A stretch of 64,000 nucleotides of DNA, from contig JAJPKA010000018.1 of assembly GCA_021323945.1 (NCBI GenBank), forward strand, positions 474,853 to 538,852, in the 5' to 3' direction. Positions 17,548-31,261 of the stretch are shown one piece after another. The position numbers and the translations under genes are program-made. How positions within the stretch are numbered: position 1 is the stretch's first letter; every line of letters starts with the position of its first letter. This DNA comes from Pseudomonadota bacterium. Lineage in GTDB: Bacteria; Desulfobacterota; Binatia; Binatales; Binataceae. The notes under the pieces were generated by a model. It did no database searches. It was not told the origin of the DNA and saw nothing but the letters and a program-made list of their open reading frames with translations.

Positions 17548-17700
17548 ATGAGAGACCTTATTGGACTTCAATGCGACGGATGCAAACGGCGGAACTACGT
17601 AACCAGCAAAAATAAGAAACGGCAGACCGAGAAATTTGCGATCAAAAAGTTCTGTCCCAGCTGCAGGAGCCACACTGTGCACAAGGAGGTCAAGGTCTGA
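17548..17700 (+). CDS. rpmG: 50S ribosomal protein L33, zinc-binding form
   Basis: A 50-residue protein of the large subunit E-site region. It carries the two CxxC pairs of the zinc-binding form, CDGC near the N-terminus and CPSC near the C-terminus, with the typical basic core [17 protein letters not shown]. The start is ATG 17548 after a GGGGGTGAG stretch. It lies between tRNA-Thr(GGT) and tRNA-Trp, a common position just upstream of secE. The gap after it (17701-17868) holds nothing I can name. Confidence 0.96.
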   Translation: MRDLIGLQCDGCKRRNYVTSKNKKRQTEKFAIKKFCPSCRSHTVHKEVKV

Positions 17701-17868
17701 AAGCCGGCTGAAGATGGGTTCGTCGAAAACTGCTGCCCTCTGGGTTTACTGGATCGGCGCAATCCAGGAGCCCCATTTCGAATCTTTCTGAGGCCAAGTT
17801 CTGAGGTCAAATCGGCGTCTAAACCGAATGAAATCTGTGGCTCAGCCAAGTTGAGCCCGGACGGGCAT

Positions 17869-17945
17869 GGGTCAGTAGCTCGAATGGCTAGAGCATCGGA
17901 CTCCAAATCCGAGGGTTGCAGGTTCGAATCCTGCCTGACCCGCCA
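17869..17945 (+). tRNA. tRNA-Trp (anticodon CCA)
   Basis: The acceptor stem GGGTCAG pairs with CTGACCC (17935-17941), with discriminator G and encoded CCA at 17943-17945. The anticodon stem TCGGA/TCCGA holds CCA at 17903-17905. It is 31 bp upstream of secE, the usual bacterial arrangement. Confidence 0.97.
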
Positions 17946-17976
17946 AAAGATGTGCCACTTGTAAGTCCTCGGCAAA

Positions 17977-18180
17977 ATGAATAACTTTAAAAGATACATC
18001 GAGCAAGGCACGAGTTTTGTCCAAGAGTCGTGGACAGAACTCTCAAAGGTCCACTTTCAGTCGCCCAAGGAAACAGTTCAGGCGACAGTAGTCGTGGTGG
18101 CACTGACGCTCGTCATGTCTATATGGCTCTGGATGGTCGATTTAGGCGCTACTTGGCTCGTACGGTCGTTATTACGCTGA
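17977..18180 (+). CDS. secE: Preprotein translocase subunit SecE
   Basis: This is the 67-residue essential small subunit of the SecYEG channel. It has the amphipathic cytoplasmic segment with the conserved W-E-L-x-K-V pattern (FVQESWTELSKVHF), the P-x-K-E-T hinge, and a single C-terminal membrane helix (VQATVVVVALTLVMSIWLW). The minimal one-helix form is the common bacterial type. It is followed by nusG after 64 bp. Its partner secY lies in the spc operon at 44570. Confidence 0.96.
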   Translation: MNNFKRYIEQGTSFVQESWTELSKVHFQSPKETVQATVVVVALTLVMSIWLWMVDLGATWLVRSLLR

Positions 18181-18244
18181 GCACGGAAGGGCGGAAAGGC
18201 GAAAGGGACGGAGGAAGTAAAACGTCTCTGTTAAAATAACTATT

Positions 18245-18847
18245 ATGATGGATATGGCCAGTACGGAGCCCAGAGGAGCGACCACCAAGAAGTGGTACGT
18301 GGTGCACACTTACTCCGGTTATGAGCAAAAGGCAAAAGCTGCGCTCGAAGAGCGAGTCCGTGCACTCAAAATGGATCACAAAATCGGCGAAATCGTCGTT
18401 CCGGTGGAGCGTGTACAGGAACTAGGCAAAGGGGGTCAACGTAAGGTTTCAAGCCGAAAATTCTTTCCCGGTTACATCTTCGTCAACATGCACCTGGACG
18501 ACGAAACCTGGCATGTAATCAAGAGTACGCCGAAAGTCACCGGGTTTGTCGGTCACGCCAATACACCGGTCAACGCTTCGCCACCCGCCTTAGAAAGTAT
18601 TCCTGAGGTGCCGGAGTCGGAGGTTACTGCGATACGGCAGCAGATGGAAGAAGGGGCGCTGCGGCCCAAGCCCAAGATGCTTTTCGAGGTCGGCGAGTCG
18701 GTGAAAGTGATTGACGGACCCTTCCAGGATTTCAATGGGACGGTTGAGGAAGTACGCCCGGAAAAGGGCAAAGTACGCGTCCTGATATCGATCTTCGGTC
18801 GAGCCACGCCGGTAGAATTGGATTTCGTTCAGGTCGAAAAGTCTTGA
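18245..18847 (+). CDS. nusG: Transcription termination/antitermination factor NusG
   Basis: NusG binds the RNA polymerase clamp through its NGN domain and links transcription with Rho or the ribosome through its KOW domain. The NGN domain begins at [16 protein letters not shown] and includes [14 protein letters not shown]; the KOW domain is [20 protein letters not shown]. The linker between them is longer than in E. coli, at roughly 35 residues rich in Pro and Glu. A 15-residue non-conserved N-terminal tail precedes the NGN domain. ATG 18245 and 18248 are adjacent; the first is reported. The gene is 93 bp upstream of rplK. Confidence 0.96.
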   Translation: MMDMASTEPRGATTKKWYVVHTYSGYEQKAKAALEERVRALKMDHKIGEIVVPVERVQELGKGGQRKVSSRKFFPGYIFVNMHLDDETWHVIKSTPKVTGFVGHANTPVNASPPALESIPEVPESEVTAIRQQMEEGALRPKPKMLFEVGESVKVIDGPFQDFNGTVEEVRPEKGKVRVLISIFGRATPVELDFVQVEKS

Positions 18848-18873
18848 GTGTCACATCCGTTCGACGCAACGGA

Positions 18874-18913
18874 GCTGCGGTGCGCTGCCGGCGTCAGCGC
18901 TCTAAAGCGCAGC
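18874..18913 (+). promoter_or_regulatory. Nested hairpin in the nusG-rplK spacer, possible L1 leader site
   Basis: GCTGCG (18874-18879) can pair with CGCAGC (18908-18913), and inside it GCGCTG (18882-18887) with CAGCGC (18895-18900) over a seven-base loop. The result is a two-stem element with unequal internal loops, 27 bases before rplK. In other bacteria L1 represses rplK-rplA by binding such a leader. I cannot confirm the L1 recognition bases, so the role is inferred. Confidence 0.35.
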
Positions 18914-18940
18914 CCCTTCCGCGGTCGTAGTGCAAACTAG

Positions 18941-19366
18941 ATGGCCAAGAAAGTTACCGCTCAGGTTAAACTTCAAATTCCGGCGGGAGCTGCCAATCCT
19001 TCACCGCCAGTGGGTCCGGCGCTTGGGCAGCGCGGGGTCAACATCATGGAGTTCTGCAAGGCCTTTAATGCACAAACGCAGAACATGCAGGGATTGGTGG
19101 TTCCGGTAATTGTGACGGTCTATGCGGACCGTTCATTCACATTCGTAACCAAGAGCCCGCCCGCGTCGGTGTTATTGCTGAAGGCGGCCGGCGTGGAAAA
19201 AGGCTCACCCAATCCGAACAAGAATAAAGTCGGCAAGGTGACTCGCAAGCAGGTGGAAGAAATCGCCCGCACCAAGCTTAAAGATTTGACTGCAGCCAAC
19301 CTTGATGCTGCCGTGCGGACGATAGAAGGCACGGCGAGATCAATGGGTATCGATGTCGTTGAGTAG
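18941..19366 (+). CDS. rplK: 50S ribosomal protein L11
   Basis: L11 is a 141-residue protein of the GTPase-associated centre that binds the 1070 region of 23S rRNA. It matches the family throughout: [38 protein letters not shown], and a C-terminal RNA-binding domain with [14 protein letters not shown] and a final [10 protein letters not shown]. The length equals the usual 141-142. The gene is paired with rplA 63 bp downstream. Confidence 0.98.
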   Translation: MAKKVTAQVKLQIPAGAANPSPPVGPALGQRGVNIMEFCKAFNAQTQNMQGLVVPVIVTVYADRSFTFVTKSPPASVLLLKAAGVEKGSPNPNKNKVGKVTRKQVEEIARTKLKDLTAANLDAAVRTIEGTARSMGIDVVE

Positions 19367-19429
19367 TCGGGACTCTGCGCTCGGATTGCGCCTCCGGATC
19401 CGGGGCATGTCACGACGACGAGAGTCGAA

Positions 19430-20137
19430 ATGGCAGGCAAGAAGTACGAGAACGCAGCTAAAAAAATCGATCGGCAGAAGAGGTATGCGCTTGACGAAGC
19501 GCTCGAATTGCTAAGCGCAAACAAGGTGGCAAATTTCGACGAGACCGTCGAAATGGCTGTCCGCTTGAACGTCGACCCCCGCCAAGCCGATCAGAATGTG
19601 CGCGGTACCGTGGTCCTACCCAACGGGACCGGCAAGATTCCGCGGGTGCTCGTGTTGGCGAAGGGCGAAAAGGAGAAAGAAGCGCGCGACGCCGGTGCTG
19701 ACTACGTGGGGGGAGAGGATCTGGTCAGGAAAATTCAGGAAGAGAACTGGCTGGACTTCGACCGGGTCATCGCGACTCCTGATATCATGGGGGCGGTAGG
19801 GCGAATCGGCAAGATCCTCGGGCCGCGGGGCCTCATGCCAAATCCCAGGGTTGGTACAGTTACATTTGACGTCTCCAAAGCGGTTCAGGAAGTCAAGGCC
19901 GGTAAGGTTGATTACCGTGTCGACAAAGCCGGAGTAGTGCACGCGCCGATTGGGAAAATGAGTTTTGGGCAGGAAAAACTGGCCGAGAACGCACGCGCCC
20001 TGCTAGCCTCGATCATCCGCGCCAAACCTGCGACTGCCAAGGGCAATTACATCAAGAGCGTTGCAATTTCGTCCACGATGGGTCCAGGGATCAAGGTCGA
20101 TACCGCGAGCACAACCAAGATCGCAGCTGCCGCCTAA
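19430..20137 (+). CDS. rplA: 50S ribosomal protein L1
   Basis: L1 is a 235-residue protein of the L1 stalk, which helps release deacylated tRNA, and is usually also the repressor of the rplK-rplA mRNA. Clear family segments are [40 protein letters not shown] and [20 protein letters not shown]. Length and start (ATG 19430) are standard. The short 31-bp gap to rplJ suggests continuous transcription. Confidence 0.98.
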   Translation: MAGKKYENAAKKIDRQKRYALDEALELLSANKVANFDETVEMAVRLNVDPRQADQNVRGTVVLPNGTGKIPRVLVLAKGEKEKEARDAGADYVGGEDLVRKIQEENWLDFDRVIATPDIMGAVGRIGKILGPRGLMPNPRVGTVTFDVSKAVQEVKAGKVDYRVDKAGVVHAPIGKMSFGQEKLAENARALLASIIRAKPATAKGNYIKSVAISSTMGPGIKVDTASTTKIAAAA

Positions 20138-20168
20138 CTGCATCACCCGCCTCTGGGAGCTTCATATT

Positions 20169-20705
20169 ATGAAGAAAGAAGAGAAGGCTGCGCTGGTGAC
20201 TGAACTCGCGGCAAGCCTGAACCGAGCAACGATCGCGATTGTCTCTGAATTTAAGGGGATTCGAGCCACTGAATCGGACGAGCTTCGCCGACGGTTCCGG
20301 GCAGCCAATGGTGAATTCAAGGTTGCAAAGAACACCTTGGTCCGGCGCGCGATAAAGGATACTAAGTTCGAAGCCCTTGAACCCAGCCTCGGCGGTTCAG
20401 TGGGGTTACTGCTCTGCTATGCCGACCCCGTCGAACTGGCCAAGACTGTAACCTCGATGCGGGAGTTGGGCGATCGTTTTAAGATTCGTGGCGGAGTGCT
20501 GGAAGGCAAACCGCTGACTGCAGCGGAAATCTCAGCGCTGGCCTCGCTCCCACCCCGGGAGGTCCTGCTGGCGCAGCTGCTCGGATTGCTGCGCGCCCCC
20601 GCTACCAGGCTGGTGCGGGTGCTCAACGAGCCCGGTTCCGCGCTCGCGCGTTTGCTCGATGCGGTTGGCAAAAAGACAAGCCAGGCAGCCGGAGGCAGTA
20701 ACTGA
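20169..20705 (+). CDS. rplJ: 50S ribosomal protein L10
   Basis: L10 forms the base of the flexible stalk and anchors the L7/L12 dimers. The 178-residue protein begins with KKEEKAALVTELAASLNRAT and shows the expected FRAANGEFKVAKNTLVRRAI and GGVLEGKPLTAAEISALASL segments. It ends in the L12-binding helix region (RLLDAVGKKTSQA). The start is ATG 20169, with GGGAG nine bases upstream; the frame is open earlier, overlapping rplA, but without support. Confidence 0.97.
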   Translation: MKKEEKAALVTELAASLNRATIAIVSEFKGIRATESDELRRRFRAANGEFKVAKNTLVRRAIKDTKFEALEPSLGGSVGLLLCYADPVELAKTVTSMRELGDRFKIRGGVLEGKPLTAAEISALASLPPREVLLAQLLGLLRAPATRLVRVLNEPGSALARLLDAVGKKTSQAAGGSN

Positions 20706-20814
20706 TAGAGCAGCGTTTGGCCGCTTAACCGAATTTCAGGAAAACTGCGTGGGTTTCCATACAGCGCGACTAGTTCTCGCGAAAGGTCATCGGGTCGAAG
20801 GAGATTAAAAGAAA

Positions 20815-21216
20815 ATGGCAGAAGCAGCAGCGCTAAGCCGCGATCAAGTGAAGGATTTCATCAAGAATGCAAGTCTTCTCGAAATCTCAGCACTCGTAAA
20901 GGAATTGGAGCAGGAATTGGGAGTTTCGGCGGCTGCACCGGTCGCGGTGGCCGCGGTTCCCGCCGCCAGTGGCGATGCTGCGGCTCCCACTGCCGAACCT
21001 GAGAAGGATGAGTTCAGCGTGGTGTTGACCGCGGCGGGCGACAAGAAGATCCAGGTTATTAAAGTTGTACGAGAGCTGACCGGATTAGGCTTGAAGGAAG
21101 CCAAGGACCTGGTCGACGGCGCTCCCAAACCGATCAAAGAGGGGATTACCAAAGCGGAGGCCGAGGATATTAAAAAGAAGCTGGAGGAGGTTGGAGGGTC
21201 GGTCGAGCTTAAATAA
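20815..21216 (+). CDS. rplL: 50S ribosomal protein L7/L12
   Basis: This 133-residue stalk protein recruits translation GTPases. The N-terminal dimerisation and L10-binding domain ([17 protein letters not shown]) is followed by an Ala/Pro-rich hinge. The C-terminal factor-binding domain contains [19 protein letters not shown] and [13 protein letters not shown]. The hinge is somewhat long. It is the last ribosomal gene before the 337-bp spacer leading to rpoB, where a strong hairpin lies. Confidence 0.98.
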   Translation: MAEAAALSRDQVKDFIKNASLLEISALVKELEQELGVSAAAPVAVAAVPAASGDAAAPTAEPEKDEFSVVLTAAGDKKIQVIKVVRELTGLGLKEAKDLVDGAPKPIKEGITKAEAEDIKKKLEEVGGSVELK

Positions 21217-21553
21217 CGAGGTCGATAACCGGTTTGACCCACCCCTCTTGTCTTGGTTGCTGAGTGTCGATGGCGGTCCCGCATGCCGCAGGTCGGCAGC
21301 CGTCCGTTCGTTGCCTCGGGAGAGTATGTTGTAACGGCCACGGCGCTGCAGGCGTCAATCGGACTGCAGGGGTATTGTGCCTACAGAGCCGGGGCTTGAA
21401 CGGGATTGACACTGAAAAAGAGTTGAAGATCGGCCGCACGCCCGCAAGGGTGGCCCTAAGCAATTCGACCAAGAGGCGCGCCGCACCGAGCGCGCCTCTT
21501 AGTCTGCAGCTCCATCCCAAGCGGGTCGGGTTTTAGTGCCGGACGAGGTAGAA
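21217..21553 (+). other. rplL-rpoB spacer, 337 bp
   Basis: No gene is supported here. The spacer contains a perfect 11-bp hairpin at 21471-21500 (listed separately) placed where other bacteria have a partial terminator and RNase III processing site between rplL and rpoB. The rest shows no convincing promoter. Confidence 0.55.
21471..21500 (+). promoter_or_regulatory. Strong hairpin before rpoB (attenuator or processing site)
   Basis: AAGAGGCGCGC (21471-21481) and GCGCGCCTCTT (21490-21500) form a perfect 11-bp stem with an eight-base loop. It is not followed by a T-run, so it is not a classical intrinsic terminator. The position, 53 bases before the rpoB ATG, fits an mRNA processing or attenuation element that lowers rpoBC expression relative to the ribosomal genes. 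Confidence 0.55.
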
Positions 21554-25663
<4,110 letters not shown>

Positions 25664-25833
25664 TGCGTGGCAGAAGGGCAGGCTCGCGTGATGCTGGTCA
25701 AGATGATGCGGACCGAGGAGCTGCCGAGGGACGTTGCAGCCGCGCCTGGAGCAGCTAGGATTGCGGCGCGCAAGGTGTTGACCGCAACGGGCAGACGAGC
25801 CCGCGCGACGGGCATACAAGGTCGGTGACAAAA

Positions 25834-28800
25834 ATGGAAGATCTGTTCGGGATTTTTGAAAAACCCAAAAACCCCCTCTCGTTCAACGCTATTCGGATTG
25901 CGATCGCATCGCCCGAGATGATTCGCTCGTGGTCGCACGGCGAGGTCAAAAAGCCCGAGACCATAAATTATCGCACGTTCAAGCCGGAACGGGACGGGTT
26001 GTTTTGCGCCAAGATTTTTGGCCCGACCAAGGACTATGAGTGCAACTGCGGAAAATACAAGCGGATGCGGCACCGCGGCGTCGTCTGTGAGAAATGCGGC
26101 GTCGAAGTAATTCAGTCCAAGGTCCGGCGTGAGCGAATGGGACATATCGACCTGGCGGCACCGGTTGCTCACATCTGGTTTTTGCGCTCGTTACCTTCGC
26201 GTATCGGCACACTGCTCGATATGACGCTGAAGGAACTTGAGAAAATCCTCTATTTCGAAAACTACGTCGTTACGGATCCTGGCGAAACCCCGCTTCAATA
26301 CAAAGAGTTGTTGACCGAGCGCAAGTATCGAGAGGCACGCGAACAGTACGGGGAAAGCTTTCGTGCGGAAATGGGTGCCGAGGCGATTCGCACCCTGCTG
26401 TCGCAACTCGAGTTGGACAAGCTGGCCGACGAGCTGCGGGCTGAGATGAAGTCGACCTCGAGTGAAGCGCGCCGGAAAAAGGTCGCCAAGCGGTTGAAGG
26501 TGGTTAACGCGTTCCGGGAGTCGGGGAACAAACCCGAGTGGATGATTCTGACGATCCTGCCGGTGATACCACCGGATCTGCGGCCGCTCGTGCCGCTGGA
26601 CGGCGGCCGCTTCGCGACCTCCGATTTGAACGATCTTTATCGTCGTGTGATCAATCGCAACAATCGCCTCAAGCGCCTAATCGAGCTCAACGCACCAGAC
26701 ATTATCGTACGCAACGAAAAGCGCATGCTCCAGGAGGCGGTTGACGCGTTGTTCGATAATGGACGGCGCGGCCGCGCCATCACTGGCCCGGCAAAGCGCC
26801 CGCTCAAATCCCTCTCCGACATGCTCAAGGGCAAATCGGGGCGCTTCCGGCAGAATCTGCTGGGTAAGCGGGTTGATTACTCCGGGCGCTCGGTCATCGT
26901 GGTCGGTCCGGAGCTGCGGCTGCATCAATGCGGGCTGCCGAAGAAAATGGCGCTGGAGCTCTTCAAGCCCTTCATCTACAGCAAACTCGAAGAGAAGGGC
27001 TACGTCACTACGATCAAGAGCGCCAAGAAGATGGTGGAAAAGGAGGGCAAGGATGTCTGGGATATTCTCGATGAAGTGATCCGAGAACATCCGGTCCTGC
27101 TCAATCGTGCGCCAACCCTCCATCGGCTAGGCATCCAGGCGTTCGAACCGGTCCTGATTGAGGGCAAGGCGATCCAATTGCACCCCCTGGTGTGCGTTGC
27201 CTATAACGCAGACTTCGATGGCGACCAGATGGCAGTGCACGTGCCGCTATCAGTCGAGGCCCAGGTAGAGTCGCGTGCGCTGATGATGTCAACCAACAAC
27301 ATCCTCTCCCCCGCCAGCGGAAAACCCATCATTGTCCCGACACAGGACATGGTGCTTGGGCTTTATTACATGACGCGCGATCGGCCATTGGCCAAGGGGG
27401 AAGGCAAGTTCTTCTCATCTCCGGCGGAAGTTCGAGTTGCATATGACCACGGCGAGGTGGACCTGCATGCGCGGATAACCGTTCGCATGCCGAAAGCCAG
27501 CGAGCGGCCCCCAGTCGACGAAGATGAAGACGGAACGCAGCCGTCGCGCGCATTCGATGGTCGAACTGGCAACGGGAACGTGGCCACTGAACGCGTCGAG
27601 ACCACGGTCGGGCGTGTGCTGTTGTATGAAATTGTTCCTCCCAACGTTCCTTTCTCCGAAGTCAATCGCACGATGAAGAAAAAGGAACTGGGGAACCTGA
27701 TTGACATCGTATATCGTCGCGCAGGTAACAAGGCGACCGTTATTTTCGCCGACCGTTTGAAGGACGTGGGCTTCGAGTTCGCAACCCGAGCCGGAATCTC
27801 GATCTCGATTCGCGACATGACGATTCCGCCGCAAAAGGCTCAATTGTTGGAACAGGCCCAGAAGCAGGTCTCTGAGATTCAGAAACAGTACAACAACGGC
27901 GTCATTACCGACGGCGAACGGTATAACAAGGTCGTCGATATCTGGGCCGAAGTACAGGACGAAATCGGCGGTGCGGTGTTGAAGGGGCTGTCCACCCAAG
28001 TTTACGGGCACGACAAGGACGGCAAGGAAGTGGTTGGGCCGTCATTCAATCCAATCTTCATTATGGCTGATTCGGGTGCGCGCGGTTCCGAACAACAGAT
28101 CCGCCAGCTGGCGGGACTGCGCGGGCTGATGGCGAAGCCCTCGGGCGAGATTATCGAGACGCCGATAACCGCCAATTTTCGCGAGGGGTTGACGGTGCTT
28201 CAATACTTCATCTCGACTCACGGCGCGCGCAAAGGTCTCGCCGATACTGCCCTCAAGACCGCCAACTCCGGTTACCTCACCCGCCGCTTGGTCGACGTCG
28301 CGCAGGACTCGATCATCACCGAGGAAGATTGCGGCACCCTCGATGGCATCGAGATGACGCCACTGGTGGAAGGCGGCGAGATCATCGAGGGTCTCGGTGA
28401 TCGGGTGCTCGGACGTGTCGCCTTGGAGGACATTCGCGACCCATTCACCAACGAGATCCTGGTCCACGCCAATGAGATGATTGACGAGGATAAGGTCGCG
28501 GCTATCGAAGACGCAGGCGTCGAAATGGTCAAGATTCGTTCAGTGTTGACCTGCCAGTCACGCCAGGGTGTCTGCGTAAAGTGCTACGGGCGCGACCTCG
28601 GGCGTGGCCACTTGGTCAATATGGGCGAGGCGATTGGCATTATGGCCGCACAGTCAATTGGCGAGCCCGGAACACAATTGACGATGCGGACTTTTCACAT
28701 CGGCGGTACGGCCAGCCGACGAGCCGAGCAGACGACGCTCGAAGCCCGTAACGAAGGCATCGTCCGGCTGCATGGAGTGAACACGGTACGCAGCCGCGAC

Positions 28801-30069
28801 GGTAGTCTGGTCGTAATGTCGCGGCGCGGCGAGGTTGTAATCGCGGTGCCTGCGGGACAGGCGGAACGTGAGCGCGAACGATATCCGCTCGTCTATGGCG
28901 CCAAATTGCGCAAGAACGATGGTGACACGGTCAAAGCCGGCGAACTTATCGCGGAGTGGGATCCATTTACCACTCCGATCATCACGGAAGTGGCAGGCAC
29001 CGTTAAGTACGGCGATATCATCGAAGGTAAGACGATGGAGGAGAAGCCGGATGAACGCACGGGTGCGCGCTACAACGTGATTATCGAGTCAAAGGACCTG
29101 GATGTTCGGCCGCGCATATCGATCAAGGATGAGACTGGCAAAACCGCTAAAGTTCCTTACAGCGACAACTACGCGCGGTACTTCCTCCCAGTGGGAGCCT
29201 ACATTACTGTCGCCGAGGGGACTCACGTCGAAGCGGGCGATATCCTAGCCAAAATTCCGCGTGAACAGACCCGCACCAAAGACATCACCGGAGGGTTACC
29301 ACGCGTCGCGGAGTTGTTCGAGGCGCGCAAGCCTAAGGAATTTGCGGTTATTTCCGAGATCGACGGCCAGGTGTCGTTCGGTAAAGACACCAAAGGCAAA
29401 CGGAAGATTGAAGTCACACCCGAGATCGGTGAAAAGCGTGAGTACCTGATCCCCAAGGGAAAGCATCTTGCCGTTCATGAAGGTGACATGGTGAAGGCGG
29501 GCGAGCCGTTGATGGAAGGTTCCTCAAATCCCCACGACATCCTGACCATCCTCGGTGAGAAGGCGCTCGCCAAGTACCTGGTGGACGAAATCCAGGAAAT
29601 CTACCGTTTGCAAGGCGTTCGGATCAACGACAAACACATCGAAGTAATCGTTCGCCAGATGTTGCGGCGGGTGCGAATCAAGGAGGTCGGCGATACCGGC
29701 TTTTTGGTGGGCGACCAAACCGAAAAATGGCGTTTCGACGAAGAAAATGCCCGAGTTTTGATGAAAGGCGGCGAGCCCGCCATTGCCGAACCGCTTCTGC
29801 TCGGGATCACCAAGGCTTCGCTGTCGACCGAAAGCTTCATTTCGGCGGCTTCATTCCAGGAGACCACGCGGGTCTTAACCGAAGCTGCGATCAATGGCAA
29901 AGTCGACCGCCTGATCGGTTTAAAGGAAAATGTGATAATGGGTCGCTTGATCCCTGCGGGCAGTGGTCTGCCAAAATATAATCGAATTGAGCTGAAGTTG
30001 GAGGGCGGACCGGCGGAGGTGGAGGAGGCGAAGGAGGAGCAGACCGAGGCGATTGCTCAAAGTGACTGA
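25834..30069 (+). CDS. rpoC: DNA-directed RNA polymerase subunit beta'
   Basis: The largest polymerase subunit, 1411 residues. The N-terminal zinc ribbon ([19 protein letters not shown]) is present. The Mg-binding NADFDGDQM motif has its aspartates at 460, 462 and 464. The second zinc site is [20 protein letters not shown]. The trigger-loop/bridge region [19 protein letters not shown] is also intact. A moderately variable acidic insertion (about residues 545-575, with [14 protein letters not shown]) lies in the middle. The start is ATG 25834; GTG 25825 is a possible alternative. Transcription appears to end at the terminator 86 bp downstream. Confidence 0.99.
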   Translation: MEDLFGIFEKPKNPLSFNAIRIAIASPEMIRSWSHGEVKKPETINYRTFKPERDGLFCAKIFGPTKDYECNCGKYKRMRHRGVVCEKCGVEVIQSKVRRERMGHIDLAAPVAHIWFLRSLPSRIGTLLDMTLKELEKILYFENYVVTDPGETPLQYKELLTERKYREAREQYGESFRAEMGAEAIRTLLSQLELDKLADELRAEMKSTSSEARRKKVAKRLKVVNAFRESGNKPEWMILTILPVIPPDLRPLVPLDGGRFATSDLNDLYRRVINRNNRLKRLIELNAPDIIVRNEKRMLQEAVDALFDNGRRGRAITGPAKRPLKSLSDMLKGKSGRFRQNLLGKRVDYSGRSVIVVGPELRLHQCGLPKKMALELFKPFIYSKLEEKGYVTTIKSAKKMVEKEGKDVWDILDEVIREHPVLLNRAPTLHRLGIQAFEPVLIEGKAIQLHPLVCVAYNADFDGDQMAVHVPLSVEAQVESRALMMSTNNILSPASGKPIIVPTQDMVLGLYYMTRDRPLAKGEGKFFSSPAEVRVAYDHGEVDLHARITVRMPKASERPPVDEDEDGTQPSRAFDGRTGNGNVATERVETTVGRVLLYEIVPPNVPFSEVNRTMKKKELGNLIDIVYRRAGNKATVIFADRLKDVGFEFATRAGISISIRDMTIPPQKAQLLEQAQKQVSEIQKQYNNGVITDGERYNKVVDIWAEVQDEIGGAVLKGLSTQVYGHDKDGKEVVGPSFNPIFIMADSGARGSEQQIRQLAGLRGLMAKPSGEIIETPITANFREGLTVLQYFISTHGARKGLADTALKTANSGYLTRRLVDVAQDSIITEEDCGTLDGIEMTPLVEGGEIIEGLGDRVLGRVALEDIRDPFTNEILVHANEMIDEDKVAAIEDAGVEMVKIRSVLTCQSRQGVCVKCYGRDLGRGHLVNMGEAIGIMAAQSIGEPGTQLTMRTFHIGGTASRRAEQTTLEARNEGIVRLHGVNTVRSRDGSLVVMSRRGEVVIAVPAGQAERERERYPLVYGAKLRKNDGDTVKAGELIAEWDPFTTPIITEVAGTVKYGDIIEGKTMEEKPDERTGARYNVIIESKDLDVRPRISIKDETGKTAKVPYSDNYARYFLPVGAYITVAEGTHVEAGDILAKIPREQTRTKDITGGLPRVAELFEARKPKEFAVISEIDGQVSFGKDTKGKRKIEVTPEIGEKREYLIPKGKHLAVHEGDMVKAGEPLMEGSSNPHDILTILGEKALAKYLVDEIQEIYRLQGVRINDKHIEVIVRQMLRRVRIKEVGDTGFLVGDQTEKWRFDEENARVLMKGGEPAIAEPLLLGITKASLSTESFISAASFQETTRVLTEAAINGKVDRLIGLKENVIMGRLIPAGSGLPKYNRIELKLEGGPAEVEEAKEEQTEAIAQSD

Positions 30070-30155
30070 TATTTGCTGCTGGTATGGATAGATCGTAAGA
30101 CTCAGACCCGAGCGCGATTGACAAGCCTACGGTTTATCCGGAAAATCTATGATTC

Positions 30156-30189
30156 CCCCCAAGAGCGGAGCGCTCTTGGGGGTTTGTTT
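30156..30189 (+). terminator. Rho-independent terminator after rpoC
   Basis: CCCCCAAGAGCG (30156-30167) pairs perfectly with CGCTCTTGGGGG (30171-30182) across a GAG triloop, and TTTGTTT follows directly. This is the clearest intrinsic terminator in the window and separates the rpoBC unit from rpsL. Confidence 0.96.
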
Positions 30190-30316
30190 GGGTTAAGCAC
30201 AGTCGGACGGTGGTTGCGGCGTTTACAACAAGACTAGACTAGTGCGTGCTTGTGCAGATCTGGAACTGAGGTCCATCCCTCGCCATCGCAGAGCCTGCGC
30301 GCATCGAGAAACTCAA

Positions 30317-30688
30317 GTGCCTACTATAAATCAACTAATCCGTAACGCGCGGATAAAGAAACGATACAAGATCAGTGCACCTGCTCTGCAAGGTTCGCCG
30401 CAGAAGCGCGGCGTCTGCACTCAAGTCAAGACCACCACGCCTAAGAAGCCCAACTCGGCGCTGCGCAAGGTTGCGCGTGTGCGGCTATCCAACGGTTACG
30501 AAGTGAATACCTATATTCCAGGGGTGGGTCACAATCTCCAGGAACACTCCGTGGTCTTGATTCGTGGCGGGCGGGTGAAAGACCTACCCGGTGTACGCTA
30601 TCACGTCATCCGGGGGACGCTGGACTCAATCGGGGTGCAAGAAAGGCGTAAAGGGCGCTCCAAATACGGGTCGAAAAAGCCCAAATAA
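30317..30688 (+). CDS. rpsL: 30S ribosomal protein S12
   Basis: S12 is a decoding-centre protein of 123 residues. It starts with [17 protein letters not shown] after GTG 30317; the longer open frame from 30242 adds non-conserved sequence. Decoding loops are wild type: [10 protein letters not shown] at 42-51 and [14 protein letters not shown] further on, the residues changed in streptomycin-resistant mutants elsewhere. A new promoter is expected in the 127 bp after the terminator, but none is obvious. Confidence 0.97.
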   Translation: MPTINQLIRNARIKKRYKISAPALQGSPQKRGVCTQVKTTTPKKPNSALRKVARVRLSNGYEVNTYIPGVGHNLQEHSVVLIRGGRVKDLPGVRYHVIRGTLDSIGVQERRKGRSKYGSKKPK

Positions 30689-30763
30689 GAATTGCCCGCG
30701 TGGCTGAGCAGCACGATCCATCTCGGTAGCCGGTAACGGATTCGAGAAAAGAGCTGGACTAGT

Positions 30764-31234
30764 ATGTCACGGAAAGGACAAGCTCGCGTTCGGGAAATAG
30801 TTCCTGATCCGAAGTTTCACGACCGAACGGTTGCCAAGTTCGTTAACGTAGTAATGGAGCGGGGCAAGAAATCCCTCGCCGAACGTATTCTTTATGGCGC
30901 CTTCGACCTGGTTGCCGAAAGGACAAAGGAAGACGGCTTAACCGTCTTTAAGCGAGCACTTGACAACGTTCGTCCTTCGGTGGAAGTGCGCTCACGCCGA
31001 GTCGGCGGTGCTAACTATCAGGTACCGGTTGAGGTGCGGCCTGTGCGGCGCTCATCGCTGGCGATGCGATGGCTAGTGACAGCGGCACGTGCGCGCAGTG
31101 AGAAATCAATGATCGAGCGGCTGGCCAGTGAGATAATAGAGGCGGCTAACAATCGCGGCGGAGCGGTGAAGAAACGCGAAGACACGCATCGGATGGCCGA
31201 GGCCAATCGCGCCTTCGCCCATTATCGCTGGTAG
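30764..31234 (+). CDS. rpsG: 30S ribosomal protein S7
   Basis: This 156-residue primary binding protein of the 30S head shows the family pattern: [23 protein letters not shown] in two conserved blocks, [19 protein letters not shown], and [20 protein letters not shown] at the end. Length and start are standard. It sits in the usual str-operon order, with fusA 27 bp downstream. In other bacteria S7 can repress this operon through the rpsL-rpsG spacer; the 75-bp spacer here is not obviously structured. Confidence 0.98.
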   Translation: MSRKGQARVREIVPDPKFHDRTVAKFVNVVMERGKKSLAERILYGAFDLVAERTKEDGLTVFKRALDNVRPSVEVRSRRVGGANYQVPVEVRPVRRSSLAMRWLVTAARARSEKSMIERLASEIIEAANNRGGAVKKREDTHRMAEANRAFAHYRW

Positions 31235-31261
31235 GCTGAGCTGACAGGATTTGAGATTGCA

